Of a stretch of 64,000 nucleotides of DNA, positions 37,449 through 45,866 are shown one piece after another. This stretch comes from Pseudomonas putida (GTDB taxonomy: Bacteria; Pseudomonadota; Gammaproteobacteria; Pseudomonadales; Pseudomonadaceae), in assembly GCF_022627325.1 (NCBI RefSeq), contig NZ_JAETZZ010000002.1, positions 62,001 to 126,000 of the forward strand. Direction: 5' to 3'. Numbering within the stretch: position 1 is the stretch's first letter; the number at the start of each line of letters is the position of its first letter. Below the pieces are notes generated by a model, which saw only the letters and a list, made by a program, of their open reading frames with translations, made no database searches and had not been told where the DNA came from. Position numbers and translations under genes: made by a program.

Positions 37449-37508
37449 TCGACCTTCCAGGTGCCGGGCCCTTGCCGGCCATGCATGCGTTCGATCGAGT
37501 GACAGGCA

Positions 37509-37754
37509 TCAGGCTCTGCCCGCCTGGCTCTGGACATACTGCTCAGCCATCACCTTGCCTTCGAGGATGGCCTCCGTGGAGGACGAAAATGCCCGACTCA
37601 CTCGCAGCGTTCTCGAAACACTGCCTGGTCGGCCGACCTCTACCAGCATGCCGGTGGGTGATTCAGTGCACGATTCCCACAGAACGTAAATGGATGCCTG
37701 GTAACCCAGGTAAGAGTGCACATAAAGGTCATGATTGGTGGACTGAAGGTTCAT
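37509..37754 (-). CDS. Small hypothetical protein (81 aa)
   Basis: 81 residues from the ATG at 37754, chosen because GGAG lies 6 bases upstream; the frame is open to 37916 but that part overlaps the next gene. The DLYVHSY motif near the N-terminus and a C-terminal helix (EAILEGKVMAEQYV) resemble ELHVRNY and the final helix of the protein at 37840, suggesting tandem paralogues. Confidence 0.6.
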   Translation of the reverse strand: MNLQSTNHDLYVHSYLGYQASIYVLWESCTESPTGMLVEVGRPGSVSRTLRVSRAFSSSTEAILEGKVMAEQYVQSQAGRA

Positions 37755-37839
37755 CTGATTCTCCAACGGGCGCCCTGATTGCACCTCTACTGCAAATACG
37801 ACTGGTGCGTTCACGCGTGCGTTCCGTTTTCCAGTGCGG

Positions 37840-38169
37840 TTACCTGGAAAGTCGCGAGCCTTTTCGCGGCAGCGGCTCTGGGGCGGGTGGCTGTGGCGCT
37901 GGAAACGTGCGGGCAACCCAGTCGCGAGCCCTGTCCAGCGCCCAGGCCATGGCTGCGGACAGCTTCTGTCCAGGGCAATCGGTAAAGCTCTCCTCGAGCA
38001 GGAGCACGCCTTTTTTCCCGTAGATGCCCAGAAACAACTGCGTGACGTTATCCCTTGAAAGCCGTGCCTGGATATTGATCAAGGTGCCGCAGGAGAGCCG
38101 CTCGTCGTAGTTGCGCACATGTAATTCTGGACTGGCCCAGTCCCAATAAATCTTGCCGCGATTGCGCAT
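37840..38169 (-). CDS. Small hypothetical protein (109 aa)
   Basis: About 109 residues from ATG 38169 with AAGGTGAAGG upstream. N-terminal IYWDWASPELHVRNYDERL, then beta-rich TQLFLGIYGKKGVLLLEESF, a helix (AAMAWALDRARDWVA) and a Pro/Arg-rich tail. Apparently a longer relative of the 81-aa neighbour. No known function. Confidence 0.6.
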   Translation of the reverse strand: MRNRGKIYWDWASPELHVRNYDERLSCGTLINIQARLSRDNVTQLFLGIYGKKGVLLLEESFTDCPGQKLSAAMAWALDRARDWVARTFPAPQPPAPEPLPRKGSRLSR

Positions 38170-38284
38170 GGAGCGGACCTTCACCTTTGATATTCCTGAC
38201 CGGGAAGACAGCATACACAGCTGCACCGGGGAAACCAGGCAGGAACGACAAGGTTACATTCTTTTACATTTGCAAGCGGCGTGC

Positions 38285-38791
38285 TCAAACCGCGATGGGT
38301 TCGGCGAGGTTGCAGTATTGTCCCTTGAAATACAGCAATGGCTGCGCATCACCGGCTTTGTGCAGGTTGAGCGCCTTCACTTCACCGATCACGATCAGAT
38401 GGTCGCCGGCTTCGTGCTCTGCGTGCATTTCGCAATCGAGCCAATACAGACTGCCAGCAATGATCGGGTTGCCCAAAGGCGATTGCTGCCACTCGACCCC
38501 GTGCCACTTATCCGTCCCTCGCCGCGCGAACTGGTTGGAGATCCCGACCTGTTCACCGGACAAAATGTTGACCGCGAAGCGACCTGCCTGGCGAATCTTC
38601 GGATAGCTGGCCGAGTTGGCCATTCCGCTGAATGACACCAGCGGCGGGTTCATCGACACGCTGTAAAAGGACTGGCACGTGAAGCCAACCGGCTCGTCAC
38701 CCATGTGGGTTGTGATCACCGTGATGCCGGAGGCGTAGTGCCCAAGCGCTTCGCGCAAGCGCGTCGGCTCGATAGCATTAGGGAATGACAT
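38285..38791 (-). CDS. Flavin reductase family protein
   Basis: 168 residues of the flavin reductase/HpaC-like FMN-binding split barrel: ALGHYASGITVITT, FTCQSFYSVSMNPPLVSF, FAVNILSGEQ, and the C-terminal GEVKALNL…PLLYFKGQYCNL. It supplies reduced flavin to a partner enzyme. AGGACC precedes the ATG. It lies downstream of mesX and mesD on the same strand; the O2-dependent MesD system plausibly uses the reduced flavin. A hairpin in the 110-base gap to mesD may reduce cotranscription. Confidence 0.88.
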   Translation of the reverse strand: MSFPNAIEPTRLREALGHYASGITVITTHMGDEPVGFTCQSFYSVSMNPPLVSFSGMANSASYPKIRQAGRFAVNILSGEQVGISNQFARRGTDKWHGVEWQQSPLGNPIIAGSLYWLDCEMHAEHEAGDHLIVIGEVKALNLHKAGDAQPLLYFKGQYCNLAEPIAV

Positions 38792-38841
38792 AGTAGGTCC
38801 TGGGTATTGATTACCGCTCGAAGGTGCAGCAAAAGCCTAGT

Positions 38842-38861
38842 CAGCCCGAGCATTCGGGCTG
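38842..38861 (-). terminator. Hairpin after mesD
   Basis: CAGCCCGA and TCGGGCTG form a perfect 8-bp stem with a 4-base loop; on the minus strand ACTAGGCTTTT follows. It may partly terminate the mesXD transcript before the flavin reductase. Confidence 0.4.
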
Positions 38862-38901
38862 AACCTTACCTGAGCCTTCGCTGAGCACCTTCGACTTGGG
38901 C

Positions 38902-39936
38902 TCAGCGTTTGTTCAGGAGCTCTTGACGGACGATTTCCGCGCCCGCGCTCAGCGCATTGAGCTTGCCTCTTGCCACCTCACGCGGCAGCGGCGCCATACC
39001 GCAGTTGGTGCAGGGGTAGAGCTTGTCGGCATCCACGAACTGCAGGGCCTTGCGCAGCGTGTTTGCCACCTCTTCCGGGGTTTCGATGGCGTGGTTTGCC
39101 ACATCGATGGCGCCGACCATCACTTTCTTGCCACGGATCAGCTCGATCAATTCCATGGGCACGTGGGAGTTGTGGCACTCCAACGAGACGATATCGATGC
39201 TGGACTTCTGCAGCTTGGGGAAGGCCTCTTCGTATTGACGCCATTCCGAGCCCAAGGTCTTTTTCCAGTCGGTATTGGCCTTGATTCCATAGCCGTAGCA
39301 GATGTGCACGGCGGTTTCGCACTTGAGGCCTTCGATGGCGCGCTCCAGGGTGGCGACGCCCCACTCGTTCACCTCGTCGAAGAAGACGTTGAAGGCGGGC
39401 TCGTCGAACTGGATGATGTCGACACCGGCGGCTTCCAGTTCGCGCGCTTCCTGGTTGAGGATCTTGGCGAATTCCCAAGCCAGCTTTTCGCGGCTCTTGT
39501 AATGCGCGTCGTACAGCGTGTCGATCATGGTCATGGGGCCTGGTAGCGCCCATTTGATCGGTTGCGAGGTTTGCTGACGCAGGAACTTGGCGTCCTCGAC
39601 GAAGACCGGCTTGCGCCGCGCAACGGCGCCCACCACCGTTGGCACGCTGGCATCGTAGCGATCGCGAATCCTGACGGTTTCACGTTGTTCGAAATCCACG
39701 CCATCGAGATGCTCGATAAAGGTCGTGACGAAATGCTGACGTGTTTGCTCGCCATCGCTGACGATGTCGATACCGGCATGTTGCTGTTCTTGCAACGACA
39801 AGCGCAGCGCGTCCTGCTTGCCTTCGATCAGTTGATCACCTTCCAACTTCCACGGGGACCAAAGTGTTTCAGGCTCTGCGAGCCAGGACGGTTTAGGCAA
39901 GCTGCCAGCCGTTGAAGTGGGGAGCAATTTTTTCAC
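38902..39936 (-). CDS. mesD: Core-type folate-independent methionine synthase (MesD family)
   Basis: 344 residues, only the catalytic C-terminal half of a MetE-type enzyme. Zinc and homocysteine-binding features are visible: DGEQTR, PGPMTMIDTLYD, IQFDEPAF, AVHICYGYG (zinc His/Cys), SLECHNSH, and the second zinc Cys in LYPCTNCGMAPLP. The start is GTG at 39936 with AAGGTC upstream. Core MetE-like proteins linked to DUF1852 were defined as MesD, which makes methionine without methyl-folate and needs MesX and apparently oxygen (knowledge of the family). The DUF1852 gene directly upstream supports this over a vestigial MetE. Confidence 0.88.
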   Translation of the reverse strand: MKKLLPTSTAGSLPKPSWLAEPETLWSPWKLEGDQLIEGKQDALRLSLQEQQHAGIDIVSDGEQTRQHFVTTFIEHLDGVDFEQRETVRIRDRYDASVPTVVGAVARRKPVFVEDAKFLRQQTSQPIKWALPGPMTMIDTLYDAHYKSREKLAWEFAKILNQEARELEAAGVDIIQFDEPAFNVFFDEVNEWGVATLERAIEGLKCETAVHICYGYGIKANTDWKKTLGSEWRQYEEAFPKLQKSSIDIVSLECHNSHVPMELIELIRGKKVMVGAIDVANHAIETPEEVANTLRKALQFVDADKLYPCTNCGMAPLPREVARGKLNALSAGAEIVRQELLNKR

Positions 39937-39963
39937 AATAAAAGACCTTGTACGTTAGACGAT

Positions 39964-40947
39964 TCAAGCAGCGTCACTGGCAGACCACTGCTCAAGAATG
40001 GCGTAATAGGGTTTGATGAAGTGCTCTTCGGCAAACTTCCCCTGCTTGATAGCGAGCCGGCTGCGTTCTTCACGATCATAAACAATACGCGTCAGCGAAT
40101 AATCCTGGTGCTGCAAGCTGGGCTGATAAGACTTCCCGGCTGCGGAGTTCGCGTTGTAGATTTCAGGCCGGTAAATTTTCTGGAACGTGTCCATCGTGCT
40201 GATGGTGCTGATCAACTCCAGATTGGTGTAGTCACCCAACAAGTCACCGGCAAAATAGAAGGCCAGCGGTGCAACACTGTTCGGCGGCATGAAGTAGCGA
40301 ACCTTCAGGCCCATCTTGCTGAAATACTCATCGGTCAGGGAATACTCGTCCTGCCGGTACTCGACGCCGAGCACGGGGTGCTGATTCTCTGTGCGCTGGT
40401 AGGTCCTGGCGCTGGAGACGCTCAGGCAGATGACCGGCGGCTTGCTGAAATGCGCCTTATACGTGTCCGAGCTGACGAAGGACTTGAACAGCTTGCCGTG
40501 GAGGTCGCCAAACTTGTCGGGGGTGCTGAATTGCGCCTGGCCCTTGTTGTGGCTCAACAACAGCACGCTGAAGTCATAATCCCTGACGTACGAGGAGAAG
40601 TTATTCCCCACCATACCGGCGATACGCTCATTGGTGTGACGGTCAACGACCGTCGTTTTCAAGACCTCGATCAATGGCAAGGCAGGCGTGCTGCGTACAG
40701 CACCGATATTCATTTCAACGGAAATGATTTCAAGCTCGAGCGTATAACGATCAGCATTGGGGTTGTCCCAATGCGCCAAGGCATTGAAGCGATTGTCGAT
40801 CATCTTCAGCGTATTGCGCAAATTCTCTTGACGACTCGCCCCTCTCGCCAAATTGGCGAAATTGGTCGTTGTGCGCGTATTGTCCGATGGCTGATAATGC
40901 TCATCGAAGCGAATGCTTTTGAGGGCAAATGCAAATTCATTGCTCAT
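39964..40947 (-). CDS. mesX: DUF1852 protein, partner of MesD (MesX)
   Basis: A 327-residue soluble protein of the DUF1852 family (MSNEFAFALKSIRFDEHY…; LSVSSARTYQRTENQHPVLGVEY; HFIKPYYAILEQW). In Acinetobacter and other bacteria DUF1852 (MesX) is needed for MesD-type methionine synthesis. It precedes mesD by 27 bases, so the two are cotranscribed. A MetR-type box lies about 180 bases upstream. Its biochemical activity is unknown; providing the methyl donor chemistry is a possibility. Confidence 0.88.
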   Translation of the reverse strand: MSNEFAFALKSIRFDEHYQPSDNTRTTTNFANLARGASRQENLRNTLKMIDNRFNALAHWDNPNADRYTLELEIISVEMNIGAVRSTPALPLIEVLKTTVVDRHTNERIAGMVGNNFSSYVRDYDFSVLLLSHNKGQAQFSTPDKFGDLHGKLFKSFVSSDTYKAHFSKPPVICLSVSSARTYQRTENQHPVLGVEYRQDEYSLTDEYFSKMGLKVRYFMPPNSVAPLAFYFAGDLLGDYTNLELISTISTMDTFQKIYRPEIYNANSAAGKSYQPSLQHQDYSLTRIVYDREERSRLAIKQGKFAEEHFIKPYYAILEQWSASDAA

Positions 40948-41315
40948 GTTGGCCTGACGTCCTGATCTCGTAATCCGTTCAGTGCACCGTATAGCTTTTT
41001 TGATCAGCTAATTAGTGGGTCACTGGCGCTAATTGAGGGGCAGTTTATAGAGCGCGGTTGAGCGGTGGCTAATGAATTGATTTCAAAGGATCGTTAGCGC
41101 TGCTCATGATCAGGCCAGGATCAGATGAATACCCTTCACTCAGCTGAGCTTTTAGGCCTTGGACGCTCGCGATTGCTGATCTTCACCCCACGCCCCGCCC
41201 TGACGCCCTGACGCCAGCAGTACTCACAATCGGCTGGGTGTTTGGGTGGTCAAAAAAAACGTGTAGGCAATACCGGAAGCCGGCGAACACAGGCAGGGTG
41301 AGCTAGAGTTTTGGT
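40948..41315. promoter_or_regulatory. Intergenic region upstream of mesX
   Basis: 368 bases between divergent mesX and the small gene at 41316. No gene is convincing. It is AT-richer than its surroundings near mesX and holds a MetR-type box (41126-41138) and the palindromic TGATCAGCTAATTAG region near 41000, probably promoter sequence. No riboswitch was recognised. Confidence 0.5.
41126..41138. promoter_or_regulatory. MetR-type binding box
   Basis: TGAATACCCTTCA is a perfect match to the TGAA-N5-TTCA consensus of MetR, the homocysteine-responsive activator of methionine synthesis genes. Its position upstream of the methionine synthase operon makes control by MetR likely. Confidence 0.65.
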
Positions 41316-41663
41316 ATGTCCACGCACCGTGAGATAACGATCATGCTAAAACAAGAAGCAGACGACGTGATTGAGCGTATCAGGGAAGATCTGAAAAGGC
41401 ATGGCGTGTTGATTGGCTACGATCCAGAGTTCACCACACCTGATTTCGGTTGCGACCTGGACCACCACGTCGCTCAGGTCAGAGAGGATCCAGAAGCCCG
41501 CGTCCTGTGTATCGTGATACATGACGAAGGTTTGTGGGCTCAGCTCAAGCAGGGGTCCATTTACCGCTGCGTCGTCAGTGAGTGTAAAGGCAAGCTGTTC
41601 GGCCTGCCGGTCATCATCGACCCGCAAACCGATGCGTCGTACACCATTGAATACAAGCCCTGA
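41316..41663 (+). CDS. Hypothetical protein (115 aa)
   Basis: 115 residues from ATG 41316, or 106 from ATG 41343 (MLKQEADDV…); neither has a strong ribosome site. Acidic, soluble: IREDLKRHGVLIGYDPEF, FGCDLDHHVAQVREDPEARVLCIVIHD, ending IDPQTDASYTIEYKP. The composition is that of a real gene. No family recognised. Confidence 0.55.
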   Translation: MSTHREITIMLKQEADDVIERIREDLKRHGVLIGYDPEFTTPDFGCDLDHHVAQVREDPEARVLCIVIHDEGLWAQLKQGSIYRCVVSECKGKLFGLPVIIDPQTDASYTIEYKP

Positions 41664-41693
41664 CGCGTCTGCAGGGTAGCCTGCCAGCGAGGG

Positions 41694-41894
41694 TCACCCT
41701 CTGCCTGCCAGGTAGAACATCCCTCCACCAAGCGCCGTCAAGACGATGCCGTCAAACACATCGCCAAAAGAGGCTTTACCTGAACACCATGCCTCGATCT
41801 GCGTGGCCAGGAAAAAGACCGCGATGAATAACACGGCGCCCGCGATGCGGCGCTGAACCTTGAACCTGGCCTTGTCGGTTCCGAACCACAGCAT
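41694..41894 (-). CDS. Small membrane protein (66 aa)
   Basis: 66 residues with two hydrophobic helices (AGAVLFIAVFFLATQIEAW and FDGIVLTALGGGMFYLAG), AGGAGG 5 bases before the ATG. Converges with the gene at 41316. Function unknown. Confidence 0.6.
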   Translation of the reverse strand: MLWFGTDKARFKVQRRIAGAVLFIAVFFLATQIEAWCSGKASFGDVFDGIVLTALGGGMFYLAGRG

Positions 41895-41956
41895 GCATGC
41901 CTCCTTTGGTGTTCACTGATGGACTCAGGATAACCCGACGCGCGCATCGATACTGA

Positions 41957-41998
41957 CATGGCCTAGTTCGAAATCACCCTCTTGGCCCTGTGGGGCTA
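41957..41998. promoter_or_regulatory. Candidate MocR operator upstream of the CMD-family gene
   Basis: CATGGCCTAGTTC (41957-41969) followed by AAATCACCCTCTTGGC is repeated with few changes at 43963-44003, across the start of the MocR gene. Both are in promoter positions, so they may be sites for the same regulator. Confidence 0.45.
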
Positions 41999-42056
41999 GT
42001 CCAAGCGTAGCTACAGTGGGCGCCAACGAACACCAACCCACTGCGAGTAACTCCCC

Positions 42057-42536
42057 ATGAACAACCGCCTTGACTACTTCAAGCTGTCTCCCCAAGCGTC
42101 CAACAAACTGGTCGAGCTCACCCTGCAGCTGAGCAAGAAGCCGCCACTGGCCGAGCTTGCCCACCTGATCATGCTACGGGCTTCGCAGCTCAACGGCTGT
42201 GCGTTCTGCGTGGATATGCATGTGAAAGAGGCCAAGATCCATGGCGAGCGCGAGCTGCGTCTTCACCATGTCGCCGTCTGGCGTGAATCGCAGCTGTTCT
42301 CGCCAGTAGAGCGAGCGGCGCTGGAGTGGACTGAAGCCCTGACCCAGCTGCCGCCTCATGGTGTTTCCAACAGCCTGTATGCACGTGTGCGCGAGCAGTT
42401 TTCCGAGCAGGAGCTGTCGGACTTGACGTTCCTGATCGTTGCCATCAATGGCTGGAATCGCCTCAATGTGGCGTTCCAGGCGGTCCCGGGCTCGTCCGAT
42501 GAGCTGTTCGGCCTGAACAAGGCCAACCTCAACTGA
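42057..42536 (+). CDS. Carboxymuconolactone decarboxylase/AhpD-like family protein
   Basis: 159 residues with the AhpD-like redox motif CAFCVDMH (LIMLRASQLNGCAFCVDMHVKEA, Cys about 52 and 55, His 59). Such proteins act as alkylhydroperoxidase-like or carboxymuconolactone decarboxylase-like enzymes; the CxxC suggests a peroxidase-type role rather than aromatic catabolism. It overlaps the convergent MocR gene by 8 bases. Confidence 0.88.
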   Translation: MNNRLDYFKLSPQASNKLVELTLQLSKKPPLAELAHLIMLRASQLNGCAFCVDMHVKEAKIHGERELRLHHVAVWRESQLFSPVERAALEWTEALTQLPPHGVSNSLYARVREQFSEQELSDLTFLIVAINGWNRLNVAFQAVPGSSDELFGLNKANLN

Positions 42537-43965
42537 GGAGCTGGCTGATCAAAGTGCCAAGCTGCTCGCCCGGAGCAGCCGTGGCACAGTTGGTAAAACT
42601 CAGCAGCAGGCCTGACTGGCGCTGCGATGAGGCAGCCCAGCGCGACAACGCTTGTACCGACATGCCCTTGCCCAGCAGCTGCTCGGCCAGGGCTGCGTCG
42701 CTCACCTCCTCCGGCAAACGCAGTACCAGGTGCATGCCGCCTGGCGAGCGCTCCACCTGCATACCCCTGGGCAATGTTCGCTCCAGCGCTTCGAGGGTCA
42801 CTGCCCGTCGCTCGTTGTACAGTCGGCGCATGCGTTGAATATGCCGAGCGAAGTGCCCCTCGGCAGCGAACTCCGCCACCAAGGCCTGGGTAATGGACGG
42901 TGATCCGGCCGCGAACAAGGCTCGGCCCACGCGCTCGAACGCTGCCACCTGAGCCTGCGGCACCACCAGGTAAGCCAGCCGAATGCCGGGGAACAGCACC
43001 TTGCTGAAGGTGCCGGCATACAACACGCGCCCATGGCGATCCAGGCTGGCCAGCGCAGGAAGTGGACGACTGACGTAGCGATACTCGCCATCGTAATCGT
43101 CCTCGACGATCCAGCCACCGGTGCGGGCAGCCCAATCCAGTAGCAACTGTCGGCGCGGCAGCGACAGCGCCATGGACAGCGGGCTCTGATGCCCCGGTGT
43201 CACCATGGCCACCTGAGCCGGCCGAGAAGCGGCGATGGCCTGCTCCACATTCATTCCATCGGCATCGACCGGCACCGCTTCGAGCGCCAAGCCGAACTGG
43301 CGAAGCACCTGGCGCGTAGTGGGATAGCCCGGGTCTTCCACCCAGGCGCGCTCGCCTGGCTGCAACAAGGTATGCGCGACCAACGACAGGCTATTGCGCC
43401 AACCGCTGGTGATGAACACCTGATGAGCACCGCAATCGATACCTCGGGACACCTGCAGATACGAGGCGATGGCGCTGCGCAACGCCGCCAGGCCGTGGGG
43501 GGCCGGATAGTCCAGGTCCCCCAGGCGCATCCCGCGCAGATACCGAGCACCGAGGCGCGCCCATATCTTGCGCGGAAATGCATCCAGCGCCGGCACCCCC
43601 ATCTGGAACGGCAACAGTTGCGGCGGACGCCAGAGCGAATCAGCACAGTCTTCGATCACTGGGCTGCTGACCGGTAACGCGGTGGCCGTCGATACAGGCT
43701 TCTGCAGTTCGGGGTTGACCACGGTGCCTTTCTGCCCGAGCGCCAGAAGGTAACCCTCGCTGACCAGCAGCGAATAGGCCAGTTCGACGGTACCACGGGC
43801 CACCCCCAGGTCCTTGGCCATGGCGCGCGCCGACGGCAAGCGGTCACCAGGAGACAACGTGCCGGCGGCAACGGCAGCCAGCACGCGGTCGTAGAGTTGA
43901 CGATACAGAGGCAAACCGGACGGCTCTTGCAAGGGCGCAAAAGGCGGCGTGGGGGGAGTCATCAT
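42529..43965 (-). CDS. MocR/PdxR-type regulator (GntR helix-turn-helix plus aminotransferase domain)
   Basis: 478 residues: N-terminal GntR winged helix (LPLYRQLYDRVLAAVAAGTLSPGDRLPSARAMAKDLGV region, about 18-80) and a fold-type I aminotransferase domain with the PLP site (YAGTFSKVLFPGIRLAYL, Lys in TFSK). MocR proteins use bound PLP as a sensor. It is convergent with the AhpD-like gene and divergent from a GNAT–azoreductase pair, which it probably controls. Confidence 0.92.
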   Translation of the reverse strand: MMTPPTPPFAPLQEPSGLPLYRQLYDRVLAAVAAGTLSPGDRLPSARAMAKDLGVARGTVELAYSLLVSEGYLLALGQKGTVVNPELQKPVSTATALPVSSPVIEDCADSLWRPPQLLPFQMGVPALDAFPRKIWARLGARYLRGMRLGDLDYPAPHGLAALRSAIASYLQVSRGIDCGAHQVFITSGWRNSLSLVAHTLLQPGERAWVEDPGYPTTRQVLRQFGLALEAVPVDADGMNVEQAIAASRPAQVAMVTPGHQSPLSMALSLPRRQLLLDWAARTGGWIVEDDYDGEYRYVSRPLPALASLDRHGRVLYAGTFSKVLFPGIRLAYLVVPQAQVAAFERVGRALFAAGSPSITQALVAEFAAEGHFARHIQRMRRLYNERRAVTLEALERTLPRGMQVERSPGGMHLVLRLPEEVSDAALAEQLLGKGMSVQALSRWAASSQRQSGLLLSFTNCATAAPGEQLGTLISQLLS

Positions 43966-44003
43966 GGCCTAGTTCATATCCCGTTTCTTGGCTCAGGCAA
44001 GTG
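43963..44003. promoter_or_regulatory. Candidate MocR operator overlapping its own start
   Basis: CATGGCCTAGTTC (43963-43975), then ATATCCCGTTTCTTGGC: a near-copy of the segment upstream of the AhpD-like gene. It covers the MocR start codon and the divergent intergenic region, which would suit autoregulation. Confidence 0.45.
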
Positions 44004-44055
44004 GGTCATTGCACGTTCACTATAGCGCCATCAGCTACTGATGAGGCGAACTCCC

Positions 44056-44538
44056 ATGACATTCACTTCGCACAACTTCGTACCCAGCGTGCTCGATCTG
44101 AACGACACCGCCCTGCGTCCCTTGGACAGCACCCAAGACCTGCGCAGCGCATTCCCGGTCATGCAGCAATTGCGCCCACACCTGACCAGCGAAGCCGACT
44201 TCATCAGCCGCATCGAGCGTATGCGCGTTGAAGGCTATCGCCTGATTGGCGCCTACGACTCAGGCGTTCTCGTGGCGCTGGCGGGTTACCGCCTCCAGGA
44301 AAACCTGGTCTACGGCGCATTCCTGTATGTCGATGACCTGGTAACCGCCGAGGCTCAGCGCGGTGGTCATTGGGGTTCGCGCTTATTGCAGGGCTTGGAA
44401 CGACTGGCCCGTGCCAGCGGTTGTGCACGCCTGGTACTCGACACGGGTTTGGCTAACGCCCGCGCACAACGGTTCTACTTCCGCGAAGGCCTGTTGACCG
44501 GTGCTCTGCGCTTTCAAAAACAGTTCGTTACGCCATAA
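44056..44538 (+). CDS. GNAT family N-acetyltransferase
   Basis: 160 residues. GNAT fold with motif A DLVTAEAQRGGHWGSRLLQGLERLA (acetyl-CoA loop Q-R-G-G-H-W-G) and LVLDTGLANARAQRFYFREGL. Start at 44056 with GAGGCG upstream. Divergent from MocR and followed by an azoreductase-like gene. Acceptor unknown. Confidence 0.87.
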   Translation: MTFTSHNFVPSVLDLNDTALRPLDSTQDLRSAFPVMQQLRPHLTSEADFISRIERMRVEGYRLIGAYDSGVLVALAGYRLQENLVYGAFLYVDDLVTAEAQRGGHWGSRLLQGLERLARASGCARLVLDTGLANARAQRFYFREGLLTGALRFQKQFVTP

Positions 44539-44569
44539 CCCCCCCTACTCTTCCAAGGAGGCAACCAGC

Positions 44570-45247
44570 ATGACAACGTCCCAGCAGCCACTTGCTCCTG
44601 TGCGTATTCTTCGCCTGATCGCCAGCCCCAATGCAGGCGCTTCTGAAAGTTTGAAACTGTCCCAGCAGATCCTGTTCGCCCTGGCCAACCAGTCCGGCAG
44701 AAGGGGCATCCAGTTGACCAATCTTGACCTCAACACCTTGGCCCCAGTCGATGCGCCATATGCCCAGGCGTTAGCCAATCAGGGCGTGGTCGTAGCGAGC
44801 GGCCAGGAAGGTACGTTGAGCCGTTCCGACGAATTGATCGACCAACTGCAGGCTTGCGACATACTGCTGATCGCCACGCCGATGCACAACTACAGCGTGC
44901 CCGCCTCGCTCAAGACGTGGATCGACCAAGTGGTGCGCGTGGGCAAAACGTTTCTCGGCACCGCCAAAGGCAAGGTGGGCACGCTGGCGGATCGGCCGGT
45001 TTACGTCGCCATAGCCAGCGGTGGCGCCATCAGCGGCCCAAATGCCCGGCAACCCGATTTTCTGCGCCCCTACCTGTCCGCCGTCCTCGCCACCATTGGG
45101 CTGAATCACGTGGACTACTTTACCGTTGAAGGTACGGCCAAAGGGGTGGAGTCACTGAATACTGGAAGAGAAACAGCGTACGGTGAAGTGCGGGCGTTCT
45201 TCAGTAAGAGTAGGCAAAGAGTGGATCAAGCCTATAGTCCGCGTTAA
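44570..45247 (+). CDS. FMN-dependent NADH-azoreductase/flavodoxin-fold quinone reductase
   Basis: 225 residues. AzoR-like start RILRLIASPNAGASESLKLSQ, LLIATPMHNYSVPASLKTWIDQVVRVGKTF (the AzoR FMN-loop block) and VYVAIASGGAISG. Reduces quinones or azo compounds with NAD(P)H. A strong AAGGAGG lies ahead of the ATG; 31 bases after the GNAT stop, so likely one transcript. A canonical azoR copy is at 49190. Confidence 0.87.
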   Translation: MTTSQQPLAPVRILRLIASPNAGASESLKLSQQILFALANQSGRRGIQLTNLDLNTLAPVDAPYAQALANQGVVVASGQEGTLSRSDELIDQLQACDILLIATPMHNYSVPASLKTWIDQVVRVGKTFLGTAKGKVGTLADRPVYVAIASGGAISGPNARQPDFLRPYLSAVLATIGLNHVDYFTVEGTAKGVESLNTGRETAYGEVRAFFSKSRQRVDQAYSPR

Positions 45248-45475
45248 GACCAACCGGTCGGCGCGCCCGCACTGGCGGTGTAGATGGCCATGGGCAAATT
45301 CCTGGCCTGGTCGGCGTCCATGTTCGCTGGCCTGCGGCAGAGACTCGCATCGATCCTTGGGCGGTGTTGGCTCAGCCGTGATGTTCTGCCTGCACGCACT
45401 TGTAACGCTTGTAGCGGCGCCATTCGGCATAAGGCAATATTCGGGCGGTCAACATCGCATAAAAGGATTGCATGG

Positions 45476-45727
45476 ATGCCGTTTTCACCGAAGGAACGTG
45501 CTGCACTATTAGCCCTTAAGGGCGTAGGCCCGACCGTCATCACCAGACTTGAACAGTTGGGTATCGAATCAATGTTCGAGCTGAGCAGGGCCAGCGTTAC
45601 CGACATCTTGGCCCGGGCATCCGCTGCCGTAGGGTCGACATGCTGGAAAAATAGTCCTCAAGCAAAAGCAGCGGTGACCGCCGCCGTCGAGCTTGCGAAA
45701 GGCGCGTTAACGAATAGCTCATCCTGA
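45476..45727 (+). CDS. Helix-hairpin-helix protein, Cdd1-like
   Basis: 83 residues from ATG 45476 (AAGGA 8 bases upstream); a longer open frame exists upstream but looks non-coding. A helix-hairpin-helix is visible in LLALKGVGPTVITRLEQLGIES, followed by ELSRASVTDILARASAAVGSTCWKNSPQAKAAV, the pattern of the 'pathogenicity locus Cdd1' family. Possibly a DNA-binding protein; function unknown. Confidence 0.65.
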   Translation: MPFSPKERAALLALKGVGPTVITRLEQLGIESMFELSRASVTDILARASAAVGSTCWKNSPQAKAAVTAAVELAKGALTNSSS

Positions 45728-45866
45728 CTTGGCCACGCTTTTGGGCATTTCAGCGTGGGGATGATGAAGGCGTAGCCATGGCGCTGATGTCGCGGTGCAG
45801 GGCGTGTAACTGGCCATGGCAATCGTGAATGCCTGGAGGCTCCAGCCGTCGACGAACGCAGGGTAA

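Noticed and set aside
45244..45319. Possible 25-residue minus-strand peptide MDADQARNLPMAIYTASAGA…
   Set aside because: It looks protein-like, but there is no ribosome site and no context; it may be a gene fragment. Not supported enough to annotate.
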